A stretch of 64,000 nucleotides of DNA from Acanthamoeba sp. SK_2022b (GCA_027943245.1 JANDJZ010000057.1:93825-157824); one strand, 5' to 3'. Positions 39,302 through 48,416 are shown, counted from the stretch's first letter. A program made the numbers and translations. The notes: generated from the sequence alone by a model not told the origin.

Positions 39302-39532
39302 TTATTTCTCCCTATATTTAAGTGCGCCGCTGGGGCAGGTGTCGATAACGCGTTTCACCTCCGCCGCGTCGGCATTGTCCGGCATAATCCACGGGCGGCG
39401 GTTCAGGGTAAAAATAGCCGCGTTGCCACGCACGCAGTTGGCGGAATGGCGGCATATCGCGCTGTTAAAATAAACGTCAATCTTGTCGCCGGAATAACGG
39501 CGGTAACCGGCGGCGGTCAATTCCTCGTCCAT
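39302..39532 (-). CDS. yjdI: YjdI family 4Fe-4S mono-cluster protein
   Basis: The 76-residue protein has the cysteine pattern [11 protein letters not shown] and [10 protein letters not shown] expected of the divergent mono-cluster ferredoxin family. It probably binds one iron-sulfur cluster with four ligands; role unknown. It precedes yjdJ. Confidence 0.93.
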   Translation of the reverse strand: MDEELTAAGYRRYSGDKIDVYFNSAICRHSANCVRGNAAIFTLNRRPWIMPDNADAAEVKRVIDTCPSGALKYREK

Positions 39533-39724
39533 TTTGGCCTCACATTGCCTGTTTTATTGTTTTTGCTCCAGGCTCAAGTATAGGCAATGCCACCGGCTTC
39601 ACCACGCGTCTCGCTCACCGAAAAAAGTGGCGCAACCGCCCGCCGCCGCTAGAAAAAAACGTAAATTGTTCTAATCTTTATTCAGTAAGACAACATCATT
39701 CCGACAGTGGCTAAGGAGTTCGAA

Positions 39725-40138
39725 ATGGGTGATAGCTCAAAAGACGGCGTAATTCTGCTGTCCCGCATATTACTGATGGTTCTGTTTATCATTTTCGGCT
39801 GGATGAAACTGGTCAACTTCGGTGCGACCGTCACGGCGATGGAAGGCTACGGCACGCCGATGCCTTATTTAGCGGCGATCGTTGCCGTGGTGGTGGAGTT
39901 TATTTTCGGCATCGCGCTTATTCTCGGTCTGTTTACTCGCCCTATCGCGGTCATTTTCGCCCTGTATGTGTTGGGCACCGCGTTTATCGGCCATCCGTTC
40001 TGGAAAATGACCGGCATGGAAATGATGGGCAATGAAATCAACTTCTTTAAAAACATCAGCATCATTGGCGGCTTGCTGTTGCTGGCGGTAACCGGCGCCG
40101 GCCGTTATTCGCTGGACTATAAAATATTTAATAAATAA
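39725..40138 (+). CDS. DoxX family membrane protein (YphA-like)
   Basis: The 137-residue protein has four membrane helices and the DoxX pattern LLSRILLMVLFIIFGWMKL and GIALILGLFTRP. The start MGDSSKDG is placed behind AAGGAG. DoxX proteins are linked to redox or sulfur metabolism in membranes; E. coli YphA is similar. A terminator follows directly. Confidence 0.88.
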   Translation: MGDSSKDGVILLSRILLMVLFIIFGWMKLVNFGATVTAMEGYGTPMPYLAAIVAVVVEFIFGIALILGLFTRPIAVIFALYVLGTAFIGHPFWKMTGMEMMGNEINFFKNISIIGGLLLLAVTGAGRYSLDYKIFNK

Positions 40139-40144
40139 TTCATC

Positions 40145-40175
40145 GATGGCCGGCGATATTCGCCGGCCATTTTAT
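40145..40175 (+). terminator. Terminator after the DoxX gene
   Basis: ATGGCCGGCGA, 3-base loop, TCGCCGGCCAT then TTTATTT. Confidence 0.88.
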
Positions 40176-40188
40176 TTCGGCTATCCCT

Positions 40189-40761
40189 TCAACGGCTGCG
40201 CTTGGCGTGGCGCTCAAAGTTTTCCGCCTTGGCCTGCGCCGATTTACGCAGCGTGACATAGCAGGCGCCCTCGCCGCCGTCGCGCGGTAAGGCGCGGCAA
40301 AATGCCTGTACCTGTTCAAACTGCGCCAGCCATTTGGCGACGTAACTGCGCACGATATTCGGATGGCTTTCGTTCTGCCGCCCGCGGCCGTGCACGATCA
40401 GCAGCGAACGCAGGTTTTGCGCCTCCGCCTGCACGATAAAGCGAAACAGCGCCTGCCGGCTGGCTTCGACCGACTGACGCAGCAGGTTCAGCGACGCCTG
40501 CGGCGGATAACGCCCGTTGCGCAGCTTGTCCAACACGCCCTGTTGAATGCCTTCCCCTTTAAACTCCAGCGGCTGTTCGCAGGGGATCACCTCGAGAAAA
40601 TCGGTACTGAGGAAGTTTTCCTGCATCAGCCGCTGCGCTTCGCGCCGCGCGCTTTTGTCCATCGCCTCCTGCGGCTTGAGGTACAGCGTCTGCCGTCCGC
40701 TCGCCAGCGGCACCACGTCCGCCATCGCCTGTTCAAAAAAGTCTTTTTCCTGCTCGCTCAT
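40189..40761 (-). CDS. smrA: Smr-domain DNA endonuclease SmrA
   Basis: The 190-residue protein begins MSEQEKDFFEQAMADVVPL and aligns with E. coli YdaL/SmrA, with the Smr domain motif LRSLLIVHGRGRQNESH and GGEGACYVTLRKSAQAKAENFERHAKRSR at the end. SmrA has nicking endonuclease activity in vitro. The start is behind AGGTGG; the longer upstream frame is not used. It is divergent from the gene at 40946. Confidence 0.93.
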   Translation of the reverse strand: MSEQEKDFFEQAMADVVPLASGRQTLYLKPQEAMDKSARREAQRLMQENFLSTDFLEVIPCEQPLEFKGEGIQQGVLDKLRNGRYPPQASLNLLRQSVEASRQALFRFIVQAEAQNLRSLLIVHGRGRQNESHPNIVRSYVAKWLAQFEQVQAFCRALPRDGGEGACYVTLRKSAQAKAENFERHAKRSR

Positions 40762-40945
40762 CTTCCACCTCTCTTGAACGGCAGCCTTTACGGCCGAGAA
40801 TGGGGTCGATTGTAAGACGCCTTGGCGCGGTTGCAAGCCGGGAATTGTCAGCGGCATTTGTCTCATTTGTCGTCAACGGGTGAGCTTGCGAACAGTTTTC
40901 GCTATACTGCTAAGCCATCATTGAGTGCCGCAAAGGATCGAGCCC

Positions 40946-41281
40946 ATGACAATGCGCGAGCTGGAAATCCAGTTTCAAAATGCGATGAATGAGTTGCAGA
41001 GCAGCTTCGAACGGCAACACCGCGAATGGCAGCAGAGCTACCAGGCGCTGCAGCAACTGCTGGAAGAAGCCAAACAGCGCGAAGCCGCACTGCGGGCGCA
41101 GAATGAACAACTGGCGCGCAAGCTGAGCACCGCCAGTTCGGTACCGGAACAGCATGCGCTGGTGAAGCAGATCAAAATGCTCGGCGCTCATCTGGACGCG
41201 CTGGCCAAAGACGCGGCCACCTTCAATCACCACCTGCGCCAACAGAGCGCGGTCGGTAATTTCAGCGGCGAACAGCATTGA
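40946..41281 (+). CDS. Coiled-coil protein, MbeD/MobD-like
   Basis: The 111-residue protein is almost all helix; residues 3-75 form a coiled coil rich in Gln, Glu and Leu. The start TMRELEIQFQNAMNELQSSF resembles the MbeD/MobD family of plasmid mobilization and exclusion proteins, but here the gene is chromosomal and no relaxase is near. The start is the ATG at 40946 behind AGGA; function in this setting is unknown. Confidence 0.7.
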   Translation: MTMRELEIQFQNAMNELQSSFERQHREWQQSYQALQQLLEEAKQREAALRAQNEQLARKLSTASSVPEQHALVKQIKMLGAHLDALAKDAATFNHHLRQQSAVGNFSGEQH

Positions 41282-41348
41282 TAGCGGGCGCTGTCGCACA
41301 GCGCCTCCCGCCCCTCTTCTGGCGTATTGAGAGTGTAATAAAGCCTAA

Positions 41349-41795
41349 ATGACCTGGATCATCCTCGCCGCCCTGATCGTCGTATTCATTATCGGTTACC
41401 GCATCCTGACGTCCGACACCCGCAAAGCCATCGATTCGCTGGCCCATCTGCTGAGGGTCAAACCGATGCTGATCGAATCGATGATCCAGGAAATGGGCGG
41501 CCGCCAAAGCCAGACCTTTATTCGCATGCTGAACAACGGCTACACCGAAGAGATGCACCAGGCGGCTTATCTGCTGTTCATCTACCTGACGTTCATCAAA
41601 CAGGCGGACGACGAACAGATTGCCCTGTGGCGCGACGTGCTGCTGCGCGCCGGGCTGTCGCCGGAGCTGCACGCCGAGCACACCGAAGCGGCGCTGTTTT
41701 ACTTCGCCGAGCTGGATATCGATGCGTTTGAACTGGCGCAGTTCCGTCGCGCCTACAACGAGCGTTTCAACCGCGAAGCGTTGGCCCACGGCTGA
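41349..41795 (+). CDS. YicN-like DUF1198 protein
   Basis: The 148-residue protein has one N-terminal membrane helix (residues 3-17) and a soluble helical domain, as in DUF1198 (E. coli YicN). RMLNNGYTEEMHQAAYLLFIY is typical. It lies 67 bp after the coiled-coil gene and may be cotranscribed. Function unknown. Confidence 0.8.
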   Translation: MTWIILAALIVVFIIGYRILTSDTRKAIDSLAHLLRVKPMLIESMIQEMGGRQSQTFIRMLNNGYTEEMHQAAYLLFIYLTFIKQADDEQIALWRDVLLRAGLSPELHAEHTEAALFYFAELDIDAFELAQFRRAYNERFNREALAHG

Positions 41796-41821
41796 TCGCG
41801 TCCCCCAAGGCGGGGGACCGA

Positions 41822-42160
41822 TTACAGGAACATGCTGAAGAGGTAGCGCGACAGCGCTTCGCGCGAGCTGAAGCCGTGTGCGATGCCGTAACGCAGGTTC
41901 GGGGCGTCGCCGCTTAAATCCAGGGGAAACTCCAGATACTGCTCGCTGGTGCGCACCGGGGAGGTTGGCGTGGCGAAATGCACGCTTCTCTCTTTCAACG
42001 CCGGGTGGATCACCAACGCGGTTCTGCCCATCCGCGCTTCGCGATTCACATACACGTAGTGTGCACCCTTGCGGTAGCCATAGGCCTGATCGGTGACATA
42101 ATCACGCTCAAAGCCGGTATTCTCCAACACTTTAGCCACTTCATCCGGCCGTAAATACAT
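41822..42160 (-). CDS. Small conserved protein, possibly DUF2002
   Basis: The 112-residue protein begins [22 protein letters not shown], with [19 protein letters not shown] as a strand-rich core. The pattern fits DUF2002 as far as I recall it, but I am not sure. It is convergent with the DUF1198 gene. No membrane segment or signal peptide is present. Confidence 0.7.
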   Translation of the reverse strand: MYLRPDEVAKVLENTGFERDYVTDQAYGYRKGAHYVYVNREARMGRTALVIHPALKERSVHFATPTSPVRTSEQYLEFPLDLSGDAPNLRYGIAHGFSSREALSRYLFSMFL

Positions 42161-42262
42161 CGATTCCTCCTCTCATTCTGGACCGCTGAGCGACCTTACC
42201 GTAATCATTCACCGAAACAATGATTTTCTGGGGAGGAATCCGGGTTTCGGACTATTCCTGAA

Positions 42263-43435
42263 TCAGCTCCGGCTGCGCTGCAGCAGGCGCAGAGTGAGCA
42301 ACACCCCGAGCGCCACCAGCAGCGCCGCCGCCAGATAGATCGACGGCACGCCCGCTTGCCCAATCAGCAGCCCGGCCAGCGGGCCGGTGATGCCCAGCGC
42401 CAGGTCGAGGAACGCCGAATAGGTGCCGAGCGCCGTGCCCTGATTCTGCGGCGGCACCTGTTTCACTGCTTCGACGCCCAGCGCCGGGAACACCAGCGAG
42501 AAACCGGCGCCGGCCAGCAACGCGCCGGTTTGCACCATCCAGGGCTCACCGGCCTGCCAGATCAACAGCAGCCCGACGATCTCGACCAGAAACGACACCA
42601 GCGTCACCTTCAGACCGCCGTGGCGGTTGATGACGTTGCTGAAGATCAGGCGGATGCCGACGAAGGCGCAGCTGAACAGCGTCAGCGAAAACGCCGCGCC
42701 GCTCCAGCCTTTGTCGGCATAGTAAAGCGTGATGAACGTGGCGATCACGCCGAAGCCGACGGTGCCCATCGCCAGCCCGAGGCCATAGGCCCAAATGCGA
42801 CCGAACACCGCGCGAAAGGCGATGCGTTGCCCGGCGGCGATCGAGACGTCCGGCTTGCCGCTCGCCAACAGCAGCGCCACCGCGACCGCCAGCACGATCA
42901 GTGCCGCCACCCCGGCCAAGCCCCACTGCTGATTCAGGTACACGCCGAGCGGCGCCCCGGCCGCCATCGCCCCGTAGGTGGCAACGCCGTTCCAGGAAAT
43001 CACCCGCGCGGTGTGCATCGCTCCAACCCGGCCGATACCCCACAGCGTGGAACCGGTGCTGGCGAAGCTTTCGCCGACGCCGAGAAACACCCGTCCCACG
43101 CACAGCAACAGCAGGCTGAGCCACGGGTAACCGTCAACGCCGAATGCCAGCGCGTAAAACAGGCCGCTGGCGCCGCAGCACGCCAGGCCGAACAGCACCA
43201 CCTTCTTCGGCCCCAGCTGATCGGCATAGCGCCCGGCGTGCGGGCGGCTGAACAGCGTGGCGAAGTACTGCGCGCTGATGATAAGGCCCGCCAGCACCGA
43301 GTTGTAGCCCAGATGCTCATGCACAAATCCCGGCAGCACCGCCAGCGGCAGGCCGATGGTCAGGTAGCAGACGAAGGTGAACATCACCACGGACAGAATG
43401 CGTCGGTTCAGCTGGAGATTATTTTCTGCGGTCAT
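42263..43435 (-). CDS. MFS transporter, YfcJ/YhhS family
   Basis: The 390-residue protein has 12 predicted membrane helices and the YfcJ/YhhS patterns YLTIGLPLAVLPGFVHEHLGY, GRYADQLGPKK and VISWNGVATYGAMAAGAPLG. These transporters export diverse substrates; the natural one is unknown. The ATG at 43435 starts MTAENNLQLNRR; 15 upstream codons are open but lack family similarity. It is convergent with nothing and lies 90 bp downstream of the LysR gene on the same strand. Confidence 0.9.
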   Translation of the reverse strand: MTAENNLQLNRRILSVVMFTFVCYLTIGLPLAVLPGFVHEHLGYNSVLAGLIISAQYFATLFSRPHAGRYADQLGPKKVVLFGLACCGASGLFYALAFGVDGYPWLSLLLLCVGRVFLGVGESFASTGSTLWGIGRVGAMHTARVISWNGVATYGAMAAGAPLGVYLNQQWGLAGVAALIVLAVAVALLLASGKPDVSIAAGQRIAFRAVFGRIWAYGLGLAMGTVGFGVIATFITLYYADKGWSGAAFSLTLFSCAFVGIRLIFSNVINRHGGLKVTLVSFLVEIVGLLLIWQAGEPWMVQTGALLAGAGFSLVFPALGVEAVKQVPPQNQGTALGTYSAFLDLALGITGPLAGLLIGQAGVPSIYLAAALLVALGVLLTLRLLQRSRS

Positions 43436-43525
43436 CGAAGGTGGCTCGCATCGGACGGGGTAGACAGAGATTGCCAGCATACCCCGATGGGATCTGATGA
43501 TAAATGAGAGAGTTATAACGAATTA

Positions 43526-44431
43526 TTATTTCGCTAACGATTTTGCCGCCACCCGCGCGCGCAGAAAATCGATAAACGCCCGTACCTTTTCCGGCACATG
43601 GCGGGTGTTCGGGTAGAGCGCATAGATGCTCTGCTCGGGGAAACGGTGATCCGGCAGCAACCGCTGCAGCCGGCCGGCGTCGATTTCGGGCTGCGCCAGC
43701 CACGCCGGCAGCAGCGCCACCCCGGCGCCATGCAGGGCGAACGCCAGCAATGCCGCGGCGCTGTCGCCGGTGAGCGTGGCAGCGTCCGCGACCTTGAACA
43801 GCACCGCTTCGCGCTGCGGCGTGGCCACCTGCCAGCTGAGCGGTGAACTGAGCCGGCTGTGGGCGATCCACTGCGCCTGCGCCAGATCCGTCAGCGAATG
43901 AATCGGTCGGTCGGCCAGATAACCCGGCGACGCCACCGGAAAAATGGCGAAGCTGTCGATCAGCGCCGCGCGGTGGCTGGAGTCCGCCAGCTGGCCCAGG
44001 CGGATCGCCACGTCAAAGCGCTCCGAGATCAGATCGGCATGATAAGAAGAAGAGACATGCTGGATGCGCAGCCGCGGATGCTGCCGCGAAAATGCCGCCA
44101 GCGCCGGCACCACCACCTGCGCGCCGTACTCCGGCGTGCTGGTGATGCGCAGCACGCCGCTCAGGCCGTGATGATCGCGACGCACGTCGTCCAGCACGTT
44201 TTCCGCCTCCTGCAGCAGCTGCAGGCTGCGCTGGTAAAAGCGTTCGCCGGCGTCGGTCAGCGACAGCCGCCGGGTGCTGCGCGCCAGCAGTGACACCCCC
44301 AGCTCGTTCTCCAGCTGTTTGACGTTAAAGCTCACCACCGCCTTGGTTTGCCCCAGCGCCGCCGCCGCCGCGGTAAAGCTGCCCGCTTCTACCACCGCCG
44401 CAAAGATCGCCAGGCGCTGCAGATTCAGCAT
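43526..44431 (-). CDS. LysR-family regulator
   Basis: The 301-residue protein has HTH LAIFAAVVEAGSFTAAAAALGQTKAVVS and the type 2 periplasmic-binding-like effector domain. It belongs to the CrgA/PA0477-like group by its ..SLLARSTRRLSLT linker. It is divergent from the MFS exporter at 44537 with 105 bp between, the usual layout of a LysR regulator and its target. The inducer is unknown. Confidence 0.9.
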   Translation of the reverse strand: MLNLQRLAIFAAVVEAGSFTAAAAALGQTKAVVSFNVKQLENELGVSLLARSTRRLSLTDAGERFYQRSLQLLQEAENVLDDVRRDHHGLSGVLRITSTPEYGAQVVVPALAAFSRQHPRLRIQHVSSSYHADLISERFDVAIRLGQLADSSHRAALIDSFAIFPVASPGYLADRPIHSLTDLAQAQWIAHSRLSSPLSWQVATPQREAVLFKVADAATLTGDSAAALLAFALHGAGVALLPAWLAQPEIDAGRLQRLLPDHRFPEQSIYALYPNTRHVPEKVRAFIDFLRARVAAKSLAK

Positions 44432-44536
44432 TTCGCCGCCCTTATTGTCAAAATCATTTTGACAGTGTAATCGCCCGCCGCCGATTTATCCGCACTTTTC
44501 CCCCCGATACACTGCTCGCCTTCAACCGGAGGCACC

Positions 44537-45919
44537 ATGTCTTATCGCAGCAAAGTGGCAATCGTCTATCTGCTCGGCTTTTTCGTCGATCTGATCAATA
44601 TGTTTATCGCCAACGTCGCCTACCCCGCCATCGGCCAGGCGATGCGGGCGTCGGTCAGCCAACTGGCGTGGGTCAGCAACGGCTATATTCTCGGCCTGAC
44701 GCTGGTGATCCCCCTCAGCGCCTGGCTGGCGCAGCGCATCGGCGGGCGGCGGGTGTTCCTGCTGTCGCTGGCGCTGTTCATGCTGGCCACCCTCGGTGCG
44801 GGCAACGCCGACAGCATCGGCGCGCTGATCGGCTGGCGCACCCTGCAAGGCATGGGCGGCGGCTTACTGATCCCCATCGGCCAAACGCTGACCTACCAGC
44901 TGTACCGCAGCCATGAACGCGCCGGGCTGTCGGCGGCCATCATGTTGGTGGGGCTGCTGGCGCCGGCGCTGTCACCGGCGCTGGGCGGCTGGCTCGTCGA
45001 TCGGCTGGACTGGCGCTGGGTGTTTTTCGCCAACCTGCCGCTGGCGGCCCTGGCCCTGGCGCTGGCGGCGCTGTGGCTGCGCGCGGAAACGTCGGCGGCG
45101 GTGCGTAAACCGCTCGACGGCAAAGGGCTGCTGAGTGCCTGCGCGGCGTTGACGCTGCTGCTGCTCGGCCTGACCCGGCTGAGCGAGACCGGTCATCAGG
45201 CTTCCGGCGCGGCGCTGCTGGCCGCCGGCCTGCTGGTGCTGGCCTATTATCTGCGCCATAGCCTGCGCACCCCGCAGCCGCTGCTGAACCTGCGGCTGGT
45301 CGCCGATCCGCTGCTGCGCAACGCCATGGCGGTTTATTTGTGCATTCCCGGCCTGTTCATCGGCGTCAGCCTGGTGGCGATGCTGTATCTGCAAAACCAG
45401 CTGGGGATGCCCGCCGCCCAGGTCGGCGGCCTGATGCTGCCCTGGGCGCTGGCGTCGTTCCTGGCCATCACGCTGACCGGCAAAACCTTTAATCGCCTCG
45501 GCCCGCGGCCGCTGCTGATCGCCGGCTGCCTGTTGCAAGGCGCCGGCATGCTGACGCTGGCGCAGATCGATCTGGCCGGCCAGCACGCATTGCAGATCGC
45601 CGCCTTCGCCCTGATGGGGTTTGGCGGCAGCCTGTGCAGCAGCACCGCGCAGAGCAGCGCGTTCCTGCAGATCCCCGACGCTCAGCTGGCGGACGCCAGC
45701 GCGCTGTGGAACATCAATCGCCAGCTCAGTTTTTGCCTCGGCGTGGCGCTGCTCAGCCTGCTGCTGAATTTGCTGCTGACCGGGCTGCCGCCCGCGGCGG
45801 CCTACCGCACCTGCTTCATTCTGGCGGGCGCCAGCGTATTTATCCCGCTGCTGCTGTGCCTGCGCCTCGCCAACCGCGCCATCGTGCGCCAACTCAACGC
45901 TCAACAGGATGCTTTATGA
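44537..45919 (+). CDS. MFS drug-resistance-type transporter, 14-helix (DHA2)
   Basis: The 460-residue protein resembles EmrB/QacA members, with motif A AQRIGGRRVFLLSLALFML, motif C (LVGLLAPALSPALGGWLVD) and about 13-14 hydrophobic helices. It probably exports toxic compounds in exchange for protons. It overlaps the next gene by 4 bp (ATGA) and is divergent from a LysR regulator. Substrate is not predictable. Confidence 0.9.
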   Translation: MSYRSKVAIVYLLGFFVDLINMFIANVAYPAIGQAMRASVSQLAWVSNGYILGLTLVIPLSAWLAQRIGGRRVFLLSLALFMLATLGAGNADSIGALIGWRTLQGMGGGLLIPIGQTLTYQLYRSHERAGLSAAIMLVGLLAPALSPALGGWLVDRLDWRWVFFANLPLAALALALAALWLRAETSAAVRKPLDGKGLLSACAALTLLLLGLTRLSETGHQASGAALLAAGLLVLAYYLRHSLRTPQPLLNLRLVADPLLRNAMAVYLCIPGLFIGVSLVAMLYLQNQLGMPAAQVGGLMLPWALASFLAITLTGKTFNRLGPRPLLIAGCLLQGAGMLTLAQIDLAGQHALQIAAFALMGFGGSLCSSTAQSSAFLQIPDAQLADASALWNINRQLSFCLGVALLSLLLNLLLTGLPPAAAYRTCFILAGASVFIPLLLCLRLANRAIVRQLNAQQDAL

Positions 45920-46296
45920 ACCCGTACTTTACCGAAGTGATCGACGCCCACATCGCCATTGAACGCTGGCTGGGCAAAGGGGCTGGAGAAGAACAGGCGC
46001 TGCTGGCGCGCTTTACGCCGGATTTCAGCATGATCGCGCTGAGCGGCGCTCCGCTGGATTTTGCCGCGCTGTGCGCCTTTTTCCGTGCGCATCGCGCCGC
46101 CAAACCGGGATTGGAAATCGAGATAGAAGAGATGAAGCTGGTGGCCGAATGGCCGACGGGCGCGGTAGTCAGCTACCGGGAAAAACAGAGCCTGCCGGGG
46201 CAAAGCGCCACGCTGCGCTATTCCACGGTGGTCTTTGAACGTCAGCCCAACGTACTCGGCTGGCGGCATTTGCACGAAACCGCCGCAGCGCAATAA
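45916..46296 (+). CDS. DUF4440/NTF2-like protein coupled to the MFS gene
   Basis: The 126-residue protein starts MNPYFTEVIDAHIAIERWL within the last bases of the transporter gene and has the NTF2-like pattern (FTPDFSMIALSGAPLDF ... SYREKQ ... WRHLHET). Such proteins are SnoaL-like folds of mostly unknown role. The overlap implies coupled translation with the exporter. A longer frame over the transporter is a shadow. Confidence 0.85.
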   Translation: MNPYFTEVIDAHIAIERWLGKGAGEEQALLARFTPDFSMIALSGAPLDFAALCAFFRAHRAAKPGLEIEIEEMKLVAEWPTGAVVSYREKQSLPGQSATLRYSTVVFERQPNVLGWRHLHETAAAQ

Positions 46297-46395
46297 TTAC
46301 AAAAAGCTGCCGGCCAAAAACAGTTCCCAACCGACGATCACCCCGCACAGGGTTACCGCACTGAAAATGACTTCAAACAGATAGCGATTGATCAT
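46297..46395 (-). CDS. Candidate 32-residue single-pass membrane peptide
   Basis: From an ATG at 46395, eight bases after GAGG, a 32-codon frame starts MINRYLFEVIFSAVTLCGVI and ends LAGSFL with a TAA. Almost the whole peptide is one hydrophobic helix with an N-terminal Arg, as in known small membrane proteins of enterobacteria. It lies downstream of asr on the same strand after its terminator. I do not recognise a named family; real expression is unproven. Confidence 0.5.
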   Translation of the reverse strand: MINRYLFEVIFSAVTLCGVIVGWELFLAGSFL

Positions 46396-46405
46396 CGTTC
46401 GTCGC

Positions 46406-46440
46406 CTCAAAAGAAGACACCCGGAATAACCGGGTGTCTG
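46406..46440 (-). terminator. Terminator after asr
   Basis: On the minus strand AGACACCCGG, 5-base loop, CCGGGTGTCT, then TCTTTT. A second hairpin (TGCGGAACC/GGTTCCGCA, 46458-46479) lies between it and the asr stop. Confidence 0.8.
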
Positions 46441-46457
46441 GAGTACGGGCTGGAGAG

Positions 46458-46479
46458 TGCGGAACCTTTCGGTTCCGCA
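46458..46479 (-). repeat. Hairpin just after asr
   Basis: Nine-bp arms with a 4-base loop, without a U-tract; likely an mRNA-stabilising stem preceding the terminator. Confidence 0.6.
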
Positions 46480-46491
46480 AACATCACTTAA

Positions 46492-46842
46492 TTAAGCTTT
46501 TTTACCGGCTTTTTTGTGGTGTTTTTTAGCGGCCTGAGCTTTCTGCACTGGCGCTTTTTTGTGGTGTTTTTTAGCAGCCTGGGCTTTCTGAGCTGGCGCT
46601 TTTTTGTGGTGCTTTTTAGCGGCCTGAGCTTTCTGGGCTGGCGCTTTTTTGTGGTGCTTAGCTTTCTTGTGGTGCGTTGCTTTAGCTGGTGCTTTTTCAG
46701 CAGCAGCCGCTGGCGCAGCGGTAGTGGTGGTCGCAGCTGGCGCGGTGGTGGTAGCCGGAGCAGTAGCTGCAGTATCAGCAGCGAAAGCAACAGAAGACAG
46801 ACCCATAGTGGCAGCAACGATCAGCGCTAATACTTTTTTCAT
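46492..46842 (-). CDS. asr: Acid shock protein Asr
   Basis: The 116-residue protein has a signal peptide ending SVAFA, an Ala/Thr-rich stretch (residues 24-55), then three copies of a basic 15-residue unit [15 protein letters not shown]. Length and composition match Asr, a periplasmic basic intrinsically disordered protein induced by acid that shields other proteins. It is preceded by an RstA-type box, as in E. coli. The repeats are encoded by 45-bp tandem DNA repeats, so unit number may vary between strains. Confidence 0.95.
   Translation of the reverse strand: MKKVLALIVAATMGLSSVAFAADTAATAPATTTAPAATTTTAAPAAAAEKAPAKATHHKKAKHHKKAPAQKAQAAKKHHKKAPAQKAQAAKKHHKKAPVQKAQAAKKHHKKAGKKA
46516..46650 (-). 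repeat. 45-bp tandem repeats in asr
   Basis: Three units of 45 bp, phase marked by GTGGTG at 46516, 46561, 46606 and 46651 on the plus strand. They differ by a few silent or conservative changes. Each encodes a lysine/histidine-rich 15-residue unit. Confidence 0.88.
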
Positions 46843-46944
46843 CTTTAAATCCTCAGAGTGTTGTTTCGGTAAGCTCCGGTGGAGCCGTTGAAACAGATAC
46901 TAGTGGAATCAAACTGCCGTTTCCGTGAGTGATTGGTTTCGCCG

Positions 46945-46958
46945 AGTAACCAAATGTA
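46945..46958 (-). promoter_or_regulatory. RstA box upstream of asr
   Basis: TACATTTGGTTACT matches the RstA recognition sequence TACATNTNGTTACA at all but the last base, about 103 bp upstream of the asr start. RstA activates asr in E. coli at low pH. Confidence 0.8.
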
Positions 46959-47041
46959 CAACGTTTGTGAACGGCGCTTGTGAACCGCATCGGCGGGTAT
47001 ATGCTGAAGGAAGACGCCCCTCGTACAGGCTCGCTCACGCT

Positions 47042-48016
47042 ATGAAAACCGTCTCGCTGAAACACGCGCCGGGCTGCTACGCCGGTCTGGCCCTCGCCGG
47101 TCTGCTGCTGCTGACGCTGCTCTACCTGTTCGTGCGGCACTGGGCCGAGTTTGTGCAGTATTGCATCAACTTCCAGATTTACATGCACCGCTATCTGGTG
47201 CTCTATCTGCTGCAGCAGCGCAACCAGCAATACAGCGGCGGGCTAATGCTGACGCTGGCCAGTTTCGCTTACGGCTTCCTGCACTCCATCGGCCCTGGCC
47301 ACGGCAAGTTCGTCATCACCACTTATCTGGCCACTCACCGCGAACGGCTGAACGCCAGCCGGGCGATCACCCTGCTGGGCAGCCTGATGCAAGGCGTGGT
47401 CGCCATTGTGTTCGTGGTGGTGCTGGCGGTGGCGCTCAACCTGTCGATGGGCGATCTCAGCCTCAGCCGTTATTGGGTGGAAAAAGGCAGCGCGGTCTTC
47501 ATCGCCGCCTTCGGCCTGATGGTGATCCTGCGCGCCAGCGGCTGGCGCTGGCGTCGGCGCCGCGCGCCGGTCATTCAGGCGCTGCACCCAGCGGACCACG
47601 CGCATAGCGCGGCGTGCGAGTGCGACCACCGGCATCAGCCCGGCGCAGCCGAACTGACCGGCGGCTGGCGCAACGCGCTGTGGCTGATCGTCTCCATCGG
47701 TATTCGTCCATGCAGCGGCGCCATCCTGATTCTGGTGTTCGCCAACGCCATCGGCATGTTCACCTGGGGGGTGATCTCCGCCATGAGCATGGCGCTGGGC
47801 ACCGGGCTGTCGATCATGATCCTCGCCACGCTGGTGCACCACGCGCGCGAGCGTTTTCTGGCCCATCAACCCGGCCTGACGGGCTACTATCTGGCACAGG
47901 CGTCGCGCATCGCCGTGATGCTCGGCGGCGTGATCCTGATCCTGTTCGCGCTGGTGCTGTTCAATTCGGTGATCCCGGTCAGCGCCAACGGCGATTTTAT
48001 CGCCGCCGGCTGCTAA
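47042..48016 (+). CDS. NicO-family nickel/cobalt transporter
   Basis: The 324-residue protein has six or seven membrane helices and the NicO pattern SFAYGFLHSIGPGHGKFVITTYLATH, a histidine-bearing helix, and a loop rich in His and Cys (HPADHAHSAACECDHRH) near residue 180-200. RcnA and related proteins export Ni and Co; this COG2215 branch may do either. It starts at 47042, about 90 bp from the RstA box. Direction of transport is inferred. Confidence 0.87.
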   Translation: MKTVSLKHAPGCYAGLALAGLLLLTLLYLFVRHWAEFVQYCINFQIYMHRYLVLYLLQQRNQQYSGGLMLTLASFAYGFLHSIGPGHGKFVITTYLATHRERLNASRAITLLGSLMQGVVAIVFVVVLAVALNLSMGDLSLSRYWVEKGSAVFIAAFGLMVILRASGWRWRRRRAPVIQALHPADHAHSAACECDHRHQPGAAELTGGWRNALWLIVSIGIRPCSGAILILVFANAIGMFTWGVISAMSMALGTGLSIMILATLVHHARERFLAHQPGLTGYYLAQASRIAVMLGGVILILFALVLFNSVIPVSANGDFIAAGC

Positions 48017-48107
48017 CGCCGGTAAATCGTCGTTTTTTTGCGTGATCGGCCACATAAATCTCGGCATGGTCTACACTTAAAAGACATGTGTCGAAATGGA
48101 GAGCTGA

Positions 48108-48416
48108 ATGTTTAAGAAAGCGGAAAGAACAGAACGCGATATCGATCAGGACGTCACTCTGTTGGCCGATACGCTGGATGAAGTGTTGCGCGAGTCCGGT
48201 GACAAGACCAAAGAGGAACTGAAAGAGCTGCACAGTAAGGCGAAAGGCGTGCTGCGCGACGCCCGGGCGCGGTTCAATGGCTCCCCCAGTCTGACACAGC
48301 ATGCGCGCGACGCGGTCGATCAAGCCGACAGCTATGTGCGTGACAAACCTTGGCAGGGCGTAGGGATCGGTGCCGCCGTCGGCATCGTGCTCGGCGTGCT
48401 GCTGGCCCGGCGTTAA
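48108..48416 (+). CDS. ElaB/YqjD-family (DUF883) protein
   Basis: The 102-residue protein has a helical N-terminal part and a C-terminal membrane helix (PWQGVGIGAAVGIVLGVLL) ending RR. YqjD and ElaB anchor ribosomes to the inner membrane in stationary phase. The pattern of alternating charged residues up to residue 75 fits. Promoter and ribosome site (GGAGA) precede the ATG. Confidence 0.9.
   Translation: MFKKAERTERDIDQDVTLLADTLDEVLRESGDKTKEELKELHSKAKGVLRDARARFNGSPSLTQHARDAVDQADSYVRDKPWQGVGIGAAVGIVLGVLLARR

Noticed and set aside
46516..46650. asr repeats as a CRISPR array
   Set aside because: Contiguous coding repeats with no spacers.
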